DNA from: Pegoplata infirma
Taxonomy: Eukaryota > Arthropoda > Insecta > Diptera > Anthomyiidae
Reading direction: 5' to 3'
Length of the DNA: 64,000 bases
Assembly: GCA_963921195.1 (NCBI GenBank)
Contig: OY992536.1
Coordinates: forward strand, 182,288,995 to 182,352,994
A program made the position numbers and the translations under genes. Below, piece after piece: positions 55,181-64,000 of this stretch. Numbering within the stretch: the first letter of the stretch is position 1; each line of letters starts with the position of its first letter. The notes under the pieces are model-generated. The model saw nothing but the letters and a program-made list of their open reading frames with translations, made no database searches and had not been told where the DNA came from.

Positions 55181-56480
55181 AAGGAAGTATCTCAACCCTT
55201 ATCGGTTCGATTTGACTAAAACTCAAAATATATAAAAGAGTGACAATTTTAGGGTTGGGGTGTGTTGGCTTTTCGGCTATATCAGTGTTTAAGAGTCTAG
55301 AGCAAAAATAAGTATCGACTTTAATTTAATAAAGTATATTTCGAATTCATATGGACTTCTAAGGTATATGTCTTTACATAAATATCCCCAAAATTTACAC
55401 ATTTTCATGAAAAAAAAATATTTAACGAAACCTAATTTTTACAATATTATTTTACCGTTAGATATGCATTAAAAACCCTTTCTTCTTATATGGAAACATC
55501 ATATTGTTTCTTTTTTGAACGCCTAAATCCCCGATATGGCCAAAAAGCCGAGACACCCCAACCCAGTTGGCAACGTCCTCGAGCCATCCTCAGTGACGAA
55601 GCGGTGACATGTCAGAGTCACTGCTGACATCCACAAGACATCTCTATGTACTGGTTTAGGGACAGTTTCATACAAATTTTAAAAATGCCCTCACTCAAAG
55701 TCAGCAGTGGTCAGGGCTGACCTTCTGGGGACATGTCATCTAAGACTTCTTTGGGGAAATGTCTGGCGTAGGTCATGCGAAAATACAAAAAATTTTCGTA
55801 TTTCCTTTAGTTTTTACTTTTATCCATTTTCCTTTATAAATTATCATTCTCATATTTAGAAAAAACTTTTCGCCTTTTTAGTCCCAACTGGATTTGAACC
55901 TGGAATCTCCAGTTTATTAGTCCCACACCTAACTACTTATTCCAAACTTTAGTTTGAAAATTATTTGTCTATTTATTACTTTTATTCTACTTATGAGATT
56001 TTGATTTTATTTTAAATAAATCGACAGTATTGCCATATTTTTCTTGGAAATTGAAGAGTTGACCAGATTTAAAATTCTAATTTAATATACTGCTATTCTT
56101 GGGGGCCCCTGTAGGCTAGTTGGTAGCGTGCTAGCCTATGAAACAGGGGGTCGTGGGTTCGATTCCCACCAAAATCCTTGGTCGATTTCGCTACAACGAG
56201 ACGACGGTCATTGTTACCAGTTCTCGGTTAGGTTAAAATTATTTAAAATGAGTTGTAAATAAAAAAATACTGCTATTCTGAAGACATTTCCTTGTAGACG
56301 TCTTAGAGGAATTATCCACACTCTTAAAGCAAACATTCAGTGCTGACAATGTTAGGGCATGTCATCAAGGATTACCTGTGATTTTTCAGAACCTGAAGAC
56401 ATTTCCTCAAGGAATCACTGCGGAAATTCCCTCAGTGACACATTTTCCAACTGAGTACCGGTTCATAAGGGTTCCCTCGT
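55181..56480. mobile_element. Harbinger-like copy split by a CAGTTGG-ended insertion
   Basis: Left part 55181-55562 (ggaagtatctcaaccctt ... ccgagacaccccaaccc). The last piece of the right inverted repeat (accggttcataagggtt) is at about 56457. Between them lies an insert of about 890 bp with ends CAGTTGGcaacg and ttttCCAACTG, rich in gacatttcctcaagg / cagtgacgaagcggtgac words. This insert carries SINE copy B. Confidence 0.55.
56100..56266 (+). mobile_element. tRNA-derived SINE, copy B
   Basis: 167 bp flanked by a perfect 13-bp duplication atactgctattct (56087-56099, 56267-56279). The head has A box taggctagttggtag and B box ggttcgattcc. The body cgctacaacgagacgacggt, gttaccagttctcggttagg is identical in layout to copy A. 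The tail is gttgtaaataaaaaaat. Short length and intact duplication mark it as a clean insertion. Confidence 0.92.
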
Positions 56481-57680
56481 AAGATACACTCTTTTACCCT
56501 CTTAGATTTTTTGCTTTTGTCATAATATTTTGTATGCTGGGTTATCCTACATTCCACATTTCTTGATTCTAAAACTATTATTTCAGGAGATAGAAAAAGT
56601 ACCAAGGTACTATTGCTTGCCCCCATTAAAATCCGAATTTCCAAAAAATATTTTTTTAAAATATTTTTTTGTTGTAGGAAGATTCGACATTTAAAGATTC
56701 TATGACCATTATTGCAGGAGAAGAAAAAAGTACCAAATTCCAGTATTTTCCCTCTTTCTGTTTCCTTAGAATTGGAAATTCCAAAAGGTGCTTGCCTTCG
56801 GAAGTTTTTTCCGCTGGAGAATTCTGCATTCAAAATTTAAATTTTCTAGCATCATTATTTCTGGAAACATAAAAAGTACCAAAAGTACACTTTGTTACCC
56901 CCTTACTATATTTAACATTTTATGTTTGTATTCCCATTATTTCAGGAGATATAAAAAGTACCATAGTACGCTGTTTTACCCCATTTGTCCCCTTATAGTT
57001 GGAATTTGCAATAAGTACTTTTTTCAAAATGTTTTGTCCGCCGGAACATCCAACATTTCAAGTTTCAAGTTTCTAGAAATATAATTTGTGTAAATATAAA
57101 AAGTACCAAAAGTACACTTTTTCCAGTTTTTACCACATAAGTTCACATAAGTTCACTATTTTACTCCTTTTTGTCGGCTTATGATTGGAATATCCAAAAA
57201 AAATACTTTTTCTGAATGTTTTTTCGCCAGAGGATCCTACAATAACAATTTCTAGAAATTCATTATAAATCTTTAAAGTACCAAAAGTATTATCCCCTCA
57301 CTATATTTAATATTTCATGTTTGTATTACCATTATTTCAGGAGATATAAAAAGTACCATAGTACGCTATTTTACCCCTTTTGCCCCCTTAGAATTGGCAC
57401 TTACAATAGGTACTTTTTTCAAAATGTTTTGTCCGCCGGAAGATCCTACATTTCAAGTTTCTAGGAATATAATTTGTGTAAATATAAAAAGTACCAAAAG
57501 TACACTTTTTCCAGTTTTTACCACATAAGTTCACTATTTTACTCCTTTTTGCCGGTTATAATTGGAATATCCAAAAAAAATAACTTTTTCAGGATGTTTT
57601 TTCGCCAGAGGATCCTATAATAACAATTTCTAGGAATTCATTACATCTGGAAATCTATAAAGTACCAAAAGTACACATTT

Positions 57681-57865
57681 TTGCCCTTTTTACAAATATT
57701 TTAATACATTTTTAAATTCTCAACCCACTCTAATGCACATTCAAAAAGGGCAGCAGATTTCCCCAGCTACCTCAAACCTGATAACAAATAAATAAAGAAA
57801 TATCTTTAAAATTTAACAAAAATAAAATTTTTATGATTTTCGTTTTTTTTTCATTTCATTTACAG
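57681..57865 (+). other. end of giant intron and splice acceptor
   Basis: Non-repetitive AT-rich sequence closing in ttttcatttcatttacag. The AG at 57864-57865 completes the intron. Confidence 0.8.
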
Positions 57866-58586
57866 AATTAAATCATCACGTGCTACACCTGTTCCTTCAA
57901 CACGTCGCACTTATACCGACGAAGATTTAAATAACGCTCTACAAGAAATTCTAACCGTTGGAGTGGGTACCCGAAGAGCAGCGGCAAAATTTAATGTGCC
58001 CCGTTCGACGCTGCGCAATAAGATCTTTAAACTAACAACCGAAGCGAAACGTAATAACGAACAGGCTACCCCCGAATTATTGCAACTGCAACAAGAGCTC
58101 GAAAAGGATATGTCTGGCGACGAGGGTGAAATTGAGAGTAACGCTTCAACACCTCAACCCGAAGATGTTGCAGTAACGCGTATTTCAACACCTAGTATGC
58201 TTAAGAAATTATGCACTAACAATGGGGAGGCTGGTGATGGGCCGGGTACATCTGAGGAACTTATTGCAGCGTTACAACACTCCTCGCCAAAACCAGCTCA
58301 TGTAGAATCCTCAAAACCTCAAACCAGCGATAGTGCAACAAATCAATCGCAAATGCCTGCCTTGGATGCAGCTTTACCGTTGCTGTTGCAAACACTGTTG
58401 CTATCCGATAAAAATTTACGTGATCTCTTTAGTGCTCTTCTATTGAATTCCACCATTAATCTAAAAGACATACTGCTGGGAGCAACAACAGCTGCTAATA
58501 GTGCCGCTGCTGCGGGCAACGAGAATAATAATCTCAATAATGGTAATCAACAACAGGACTACCGTCCACTTTTACAACTACTCCTG

Positions 58587-58623
<37 letters not shown>

Positions 58624-60665
58624 CAACATATGCCACTGGTCGCCGTCTACCAAAGTCTGATACACCCGAAACCAATTCATCGCTGGATCCCAATGACAAC
58701 TGTGATGATCCATCGGCGATATTGAAAATTCCGTCCTATACACCAGTGGCAGGACCTTCAAATTCTCTGGGGCCTAGCAGTTCTTGTGGTTCACCCGCTT
58801 TAATGTGTCTCAATAGCGACAGCAATTCGAATGTCAATCGTAATGGTGACAGTCCCGGACCTCTAATGTTAGCGGCTGCTGTCAAGCAATTGGGTAATAA
58901 AAATCTCTCAGCTACACCACCTCTTTCACTGCATGGCGGTGTCGATACACAATCTCCACAGTCATTGAGAATGTGTGATGTTATAAACAACAGCATACAA
59001 CGTACCATGAGCGAGCAGGCCAATAAGGAGGCCATGCTTGGAGGCTCACATTCCCTATTAGGTTTAGGTCTGGATGGAGATCGCACAAGTGCGATGGGGG
59101 TGGTTGGAGATTATAAAAAGCCTACTATATCGGTGGTCAAGAATATCGGTGGCACCGATACCTCCCGCTTTGGAACGGCGCCAAATCTTTTGGCAGCCGC
59201 TGTAGCTCACAATTCACATCATCATCAACATCCACATCATCAATCTGCTCATTTACAACATGCCCACCATCATCATCTCAGTCGCCAGGAAGCAGCCGCT
59301 TTAGCGGCTGGCAAAGGTACACGACCTAAACGAGGAAAATATCGTAACTACGATCGTGATAGTTTGGTGGAGGCCGTCAAAGCTGTGCAGCGAGGTGAAA
59401 TGTCCGTACACAGAGCTGGTAGTTACTATGGAGTTCCACATTCTACACTAGAGTACAAGGTAAAAGAACGTCATCTCATGAGGCCGCGTAAGCGAGAACC
59501 TAAACCTCAGCCGGGTCTAGACGGCAGTAACAATAGTTCAAAAACCAATGCCAACATTCCTGCAGGACTTACGGGTCTTGACAAATTAAAGGCCGGAAAT
59601 GGTACCAGTGCCAATATGAAATTAGCCGGTGCGGCTTTAAAAAATAATGGCGGCACTGGTGCTGCTGCATTTCCCGGTAATGCCGCTAACGGCATGAAAC
59701 TGCCAATGTTTGATCCCGCCTTAGCACACTTGCCGTATACATCACCCCTCTTCTGGCAACATAATCAAGCAGCTGCCTTCAGTCAACTGCAAATGGATTT
59801 CAATCGTAATACAACTGCCCCCAGTAGTACATCACCAACCGAAGCGAATACAGAAATCTTAAAATCACATATGCAAAGGTATCAAGATCTGACGCAAGGA
59901 GGTGGCAATACTACAACCAACTCTTCTAACAATCCCAGTCCGGTATCAAGTCCCATATTGTCGGGACAAGATATAAATAGAGCGCGAGAGTTATATGAAA
60001 GTAGTGCAGCCAATGGAGCCCACTTTCTAGATGGCATCATACGTAAAACGCTAGATCGTAAAAGCAGTGAAGCTAATGCAGCTAGCAGTACGAGCAGTGG
60101 CGGTGTTTTACTAGATCAATTGCTAATGAAAAAGACCCCCTTACCATTTACTAATAATCGTAGTAATGAGTACAATAGTCTCTCTCCCTCTCATTTAAGT
60201 GGAGCCTCAAAAAGATCTGCCAGTCCTATGTCGCTGAGTGGTAATTCCATAAAAAGAGAACGTAATTCACCACACAGCGGTGCTGGCGGTTTAAGTGATG
60301 ATGATGAGACATCACAAAGTGGTTTGGATGAGAGTTATGAAAACAATAATAACAACAATAATAAAAGTGGTAATGGTGGTTTAAATGCATTAACGGCTGC
60401 GCAACGTAGTCGTATAGGTTCTCGCGACTCAGCTTCAGAAACCGACAACAGTAGTATAAAAAGTGAACTACAACAACAACAAATGACCAATAATCATCAT
60501 CTACATCACAATAATGGCAACAATACAAATATGATCGATTTAAATGGTGGCAACACTATGCAAGTTAAATCCGAAATTCCTACACTCGAATCTGGCACCT
60601 CTATACTACAAGAGAAACTATCACAAATAAAGGCGGAACAGCAAGAGGGTGAAGAAAATTTATAG
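57866..60665 (+). CDS. Eip93F: Eip93F (E93/Mblk-1) last coding exon, two Psq-type HTH domains
   Basis: 2800-nt exon; its first base completes Arg (ag|a), then 932 codons to TAG at 60663-60665. E93 is a nuclear, 20-hydroxyecdysone-induced DNA-binding factor that drives adult specification and death of larval tissues. HTH 1 is at about 57900-58050 ([20 protein letters not shown], then [20 protein letters not shown]). HTH 2 is at about 59322-59490 ([20 protein letters not shown], then [20 protein letters not shown]), the strongest family match (LCOR/Mblk type). LxxLL-like LPLLLQTLL and LLQLLLQ stretches, a polyQ run (58587-58625), a His-rich run (59215-59280) and Asn/Ser-rich linkers separate them. 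The tail carries ψKxE motifs (IKRE, IKSE, VKSE, IKAE). The GTG at 57963 is internal. The frame stays open past the stop. Confidence 0.95.
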
Positions 60666-60956
60666 AAGCAACTAATGCCATATGTAGGAGGCGGTAATCG
60701 ATTAGGCGATATACAATATATGGGCCATCATCAATACCACTACCAACAGCAGCAGCAGCAGCACCAACAACAGCTACATCACCAGCAACAACATAACTGG
60801 TATGAGCAACAACATCATCACCAACAACATCATCATCATCAGGCTGCTCAGTGGTATGGTGGAGCTATAGGTGGAACAACAGCAGCAGGTGGAGTAGGAG
60901 GAGGTAGAGGACAAAGTGGTAATGAAACATTAGCAAATAACTATTACACATACTAA
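60666..60956 (+). CDS. Eip93F: in-frame 96-codon extension after Eip93F UAG (candidate readthrough)
   Basis: Directly after TAG the same frame continues KQLMPYVGGGNRLGDIQYMG, then a Gln/His-rich run, HNWYEQQHH, AAQWYGGAIGG, a Gly-rich run, and NETLANNYYTY to TAA (60954-60956). The region is less AT-rich than the sequence after 60957, and its CAG/CAC runs give Gln/His in this frame as in the upstream exon. Both suggest coding history. The stop context is TAG followed by AAG CAA CTA, not the most leaky context (TGA C). Alternatives are a lineage-specific premature stop with a residual tail, or an assembly or sequencing error at the TAG. I cannot tell these apart from one genome. Confidence 0.6.
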   Translation, partial: KQLMPYVGGGNRLGDIQYMGHHQYHYQQQQQQHQQQLHHQQQHNWYEQQHHHQQHHHHQAAQWYGGAIGGTTAAGGVGGGRGQSGNETLANNYYTY

Positions 60957-61700
60957 AAATGCTGAAATATTTTTTAAATATTTTAGACAGAAATTTAGTA
61001 AAATTAAGTAAAAAAAATATAAAAAATGATAACAAAGAAACATTAACATTCGAAAAAAAAACAAACAAATTAGTCAAAATTATTTTTTTGTTACAAAAAA
61101 ATAACAAATTTAATAAACAACAAAAAAAAACCCACAAAAATTTATTTAAATTTAAGTTTAAAAATAATTATTAAAAAAACAAAAACTTAAAAAATAATAC
61201 AAACATACACATTGAAAAAAATGAAAAGAGAAAAATTATAATACAAGTAAAGAAAATTTAAGAGAGAATTACATAAAAAAAACAATGTATAAAAGAGAAA
61301 TATTGATGATCTTTGTACAGTTTAAATAATTTTTAAAAAAATATAAAAAAAAATAATAAAAAAGCCCAAAATAGTTAATAAAACAATAACAACAAACTTT
61401 ACAGTACTATAGATTATAACAAAAACAAATATATAACAACAACAACAAACAAAACAAAAACAATATGATATAAAAATAACAACAACAACAAAAAAATCAC
61501 TCGAAATATATATATTTTCATATATATTTTAAGTAATTTTTTTTTTAAATATACCCAGATATATACGAGGGTTGTATGGAAAATTCAAGAAAATTTAAAA
61601 GAATGAAAAGATAGAGGGTTTAACAAAAAAATTTAATTGTACTAGAATTGATGTTTACTATCAGAGATGATTAGATCAAAAGTTTTGGGAATCTAAGATT
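60957..61700 (+). other. probable Eip93F 3' UTR, AT-rich
   Basis: A-rich sequence with many aaca/ata runs and several AATAAA-type hexamers (for example about 61112, 61378). Which one is used cannot be decided. Small frames here (60959-61174) are low-complexity. Confidence 0.55.
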
Positions 61701-61879
61701 GGTACAACGAATTAGATGGAACCCTAAAGTTGGTACTCCTTTACTTCGTATTGTTTATACGAAAAAAAAACTTCACCAAATTGTTGTTAAAAAAGCCTTA
61801 ATCAATATTCAATTAATTTTTTAATAGCTTCAATTAAAATATTTATTAATATTTCAATTTTAAAATAATAATTTCAATT

Positions 61880-62275
61880 AACTTTGTTGTGTGGGCCTAC
61901 TATAATTATAAAGTCCCATCTCTGTAATTTGATATAAGACTTTGTTATAAAATATTTGAATTTCGAAATAACATTTCTTTTATTTAAATTTTGTTCGTTA
62001 AATAAAAATTTAAAAATAAATAATATCAGTATAATTTTGAATACAAAAAGACAAACATCGTCTTTTTGGCGCCCCAAGTTGGGCGCCAATAAGTCGATGT
62101 TTGCCTTTTAAGTTTTATAAGTATTCTGATTATTGTTTATTTTTAAATTTTCTATTTTTAAGCAAAATCAAAATCAATGATACGTTGTTATTATAAAATT
62201 CAAATAGTTTCTAACAAAGTTTTTTTTATAAAATTGCAGAGATGGGACTTTGTAAATATAGGAGTCCAATAGTTG
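61880..62275. repeat. foldback repeat with GGCGCC-rich core
   Basis: Outer arms taaagtcccatctctgtaat (about 61899) and attgcagagatgggacttt (about 62235); inner arms gacaaacatcgtctttttgg and aagtcgatgtttgcctttt; centre ggcgccccaagttgggcgcc (about 62068-62087). The whole is an inverted repeat of about 395 bp around position 62075. No coding capacity. Confidence 0.78.
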
Positions 62276-62676
62276 TTGTTTTGCAAATTAATTGAAAAAC
62301 TGAATTAAAAGCTTTGAATTTTTTAATTGATTCAATGAAAATTGTAAATAATATTTAAATTTCAATCAGCTCAAATTAATTAAGCTTTATTTAAAAGTCC
62401 TAATACTGATATATACATATTTTTGAATATTTTGAATTACATCAATTCCAAAAAAATTAGATTTTATTTTTTTTTTAACTAAAACTTAAATCTTTAAAAT
62501 ATTGACACGATTTATTTCAATTTTTTCTTAAAAATCTTCGTGACACCAAACTAGTCTTCGGAATAACGAAAGTATGAAAATACCCAATCCAGCTTGAAGC
62601 AAACTACTCTCGAAATGTTATGTTGCCTCTGTCTGAACTTTCTGTTTTTCAAAAAGTAATTGAGAAAATGATACTT
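62276..62676 (+). other. downstream sequence, nothing recognised
   Basis: AT-rich, no element ends. The minus frame 62551-62775 runs into the adjacent MITE and is not called. Confidence 0.5.
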
Positions 62677-62939
62677 CACACAAAAAAAATTTTTTCCATG
62701 AACGATTTTCATAGTATTTATGAACCAATTCATACAATTTATTAACTTTTTCATAATATTTATAAACTTTTTCATAGTATTTATGAATAAATCATAATAT
62801 GTGAAATTTATGAATTTTTAACATTTTTCATAAATACTATGAAAAAGTTTATAAGTATTATGAAAAAGTTAATAAATTGTATGAATTTGTTCATAAATAC
62901 TATGAAAATCGTTCATGGAAAAAAAAAAAATTTCGTGTG
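62677..62939. mobile_element. 263-bp hairpin MITE (family V, CACACAAAA ends)
   Basis: Ends cacacaaaaaaaattttttc and aaaatttcgtgtg. Arms ccatgaacgattttcatag / ctatgaaaatcgttcatgg are perfect complements, and catagtatttatgaa words repeat. The second copy at 34296-34566 is more diverged. No clear target duplication on this copy. Confidence 0.82.
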
Positions 62940-63019
62940 TTTAAAAACTTGACGCCCAAAATGGGTATGGAAAAAAATATTTTTCTGCTATGATTTTAAG
63001 TTTATTATGTTTTATTGGT

Positions 63020-63190
63020 ACAAAAAATGTCTCTTTTCTATAGAAAAAGGTCTGAGACTATTTCTAAAGAAGAAAGGTCATAAAATCTAAAAATTCTTAA
63101 TAACATCTCATAAGAATTCTAAAATATCTCATAATCTGAAACTTTTTCTATACGAAAAATATCTCAGAATCTGATAATTTTTCTATACGA
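63020..63190. repeat. diverged copies of the tctcagaatctgaga repeat
   Basis: ctatagaaaaaggtctgaga, tctcataatctgaaac, ctatacgaaaaatatctcag and aatctgataatttttctat: four to five degenerate units of the 33690-34290 satellite. Confidence 0.65.
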
Positions 63191-63239
63191 AAAATTTTAG
63201 AACTCTAGTTTTTTCGCTGACATAAGTATTCACAAAAAA

Positions 63240-64000
63240 CAATATTTTCAAAACAATTTTTTCTATAGTAAAGTACTTTTATAAAAAACTACTTTAATAA
63301 AAAGTACTTTTATAAAAAATTACTTTTATAAAAGAAGTACTTTTATAAAAAAAGTACTTTTATAAAAAGTACTTTTATAAAAGTACTTTTATAAAAAAGC
63401 TCTTTTATAAAAAAGTACTTTTATAAAAAAGTACTTTAAAAAAAGTGCTTTTATAAAAAAGCGCTTTTATAAAAAAGTACTTTATAAAAAAAATATTAAA
63501 AGTACTTTTACAGAAAAGTACTTTAATAAAAAGTATTTTTATAAAAGTACTTTTATGAAAAAGTAATTTTATAAAACAGCGATTTTAAAAAAGTACTATT
63601 ATAAAAAAGTACTTTTATAAAAAATACTTTTATAAAAAAGCACTTTTATAAAAAAGTACTTTTATAAAAAAAGTACTTTTATAAAAAAGTACTTTTATTA
63701 AAAAAGTACATTTATAATAAAGTAATTTTATAAAATGGTACTTTTATAAAAAAGAACTTTTAATAAAAAAATATTTTTATAAAAAAGTACCTTCATAGAA
63801 AAGTACTTTTATGAAAAAGTACTTTTTTAAAAAAAGTACTTTTATAAAACAAGTACTTTTATTGCAAAGGACTTTTATAAAAAAAGTAATTTTATAAAAA
63901 GTACTTTTATAAAAAAGTACTTTTATAAAAAGCGCTTTTATAAAAAAACTCTTTTATAAAAAAGTACTTTATAAAAAAATATAAAAAGTACTTTTATAGA
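63240..64000. repeat. acttttataaaaaagt tandem array, runs off the window
   Basis: About forty-five irregular units of 15-18 bp, aaaaagtacttttat, with GTAC often central. It continues to the window edge. It is related in design, but not in exact spacer, to the array at 38811-39490. Confidence 0.88.

Larger units (their letters stand above)
54200..57680. repeat. GTACC tandem array with higher-order 395-bp unit
   Basis: Diverged repeats of aaaaagtaccaaaagtacac, taccccctttctgtttcctt, ccttagaattggaatttcc and gccagaggatcctac, interrupted by a MITE, a Harbinger-like copy and a larger insertion. Near the 3' end a higher-order unit repeats at about 395 bp (ctatatttaacattttatg at 56906, ctatatttaatatttcatg at 57301). 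The array ends about 190 bp before the last exon. Confidence 0.75.
3792..57865 (+). other. Eip93F giant intron (54,074 bp)
   Basis: Donor gtaagt at 3792, acceptor ttcatttcatttacag ending at 57865. The split Arg codon (ag|a) keeps the frame between PLDLS exon and first HTH domain. Nearly all recognisable content is nested mobile DNA and tandem arrays. I found no additional coding exon, although very short exons or unrecognised RNA genes cannot be excluded by eye. Confidence 0.85.

Noticed and set aside
56432..56833. 133-codon minus frame
   Set aside because: It lies in the GTACC tandem array and a Harbinger-like end; it is not a gene.
57963..57965. GTG at the start of the 900-codon frame as an alternative translation start
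   Set aside because: It lies inside the first HTH domain ([10 protein letters not shown]). The frame runs back to the splice acceptor at 57865 with conserved sequence.
62050..62100. Primer-binding site of an LTR retrotransposon (minus strand TGGCGCCCAAC)
   Set aside because: The word resembles a tRNA-Lys type primer site, but it is the centre of a perfect palindrome inside a foldback and no LTR lies next to it.

Overview
The window is nuclear DNA of a higher (brachyceran) fly, most likely a calyptrate such as a blow fly or house-fly relative. It is AT-rich, with spliced coding exons, poly-A/T-laden introns and many copies of the dipteran mini-me type element ((TA)n - short core - (GTCY)n). 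The species cannot be fixed from the sequence alone.

Only one host gene is visible: the 3' part of Eip93F (E93; honeybee name Mblk-1), the ecdysone-induced transcription factor that specifies the pupal-to-adult programme. Three plus-strand coding exons are joined by GT-AG introns with consistent phases: 448-640 (nuclear-receptor box LSKLL), 3593-3791 (CtBP-binding motif PLDLS) and 57866-60665 (two Pipsqueak-type helix-turn-helix domains, Q/H/N-rich linkers and a C-terminal cluster of sumoylation-type motifs). Together they give 1063 codons up to a UAG. The same frame stays open for 96 further codons (60666-60956), so stop-codon readthrough is a serious possibility. The 5' exons lie outside the window.

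The intron 3792-57865 (about 54 kb) and the smaller intron 641-3592 are packed with nested mobile DNA: (i) about twenty mini-me/INE-1-like copies; (ii) TA-flanked MITEs and foldback elements, several with exact boundaries shown by the host repeat they interrupt; (iii) hAT-like elements with 8-bp duplications (3845-5275, 42337-42830, 46627-49759, 48231-49107); (iv) Harbinger-like elements with TTA duplications; (v) two copies of a tRNA-derived SINE with target duplications; (vi) a 5'-truncated Jockey-type LINE. The most unusual element is a 3.4-kb relic at 34712-38126: about 0.5-kb terminal inverted repeats enclose a broken gene for an uncharacterised, transposase-like protein, which the LINE fragment has interrupted with a 12-bp duplication.

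Tandem arrays include a 37-bp palindromic satellite (33690-34290, with diverged relatives near 16 kb and 63 kb), GTAC-centred arrays (38.8-39.5, 54.2-57.7, 63.2-64.0 kb), a (GACGGACA)n octamer track (40.65-40.87 kb) and a 22-bp CAGCAG dyad array (7.2-7.35 kb). Downstream of the gene (61-64 kb) are AT-rich 3' sequence, a GC-cored foldback, a hairpin MITE and arrays. I saw no rRNA, functional tRNA, CRISPR array or second host gene.
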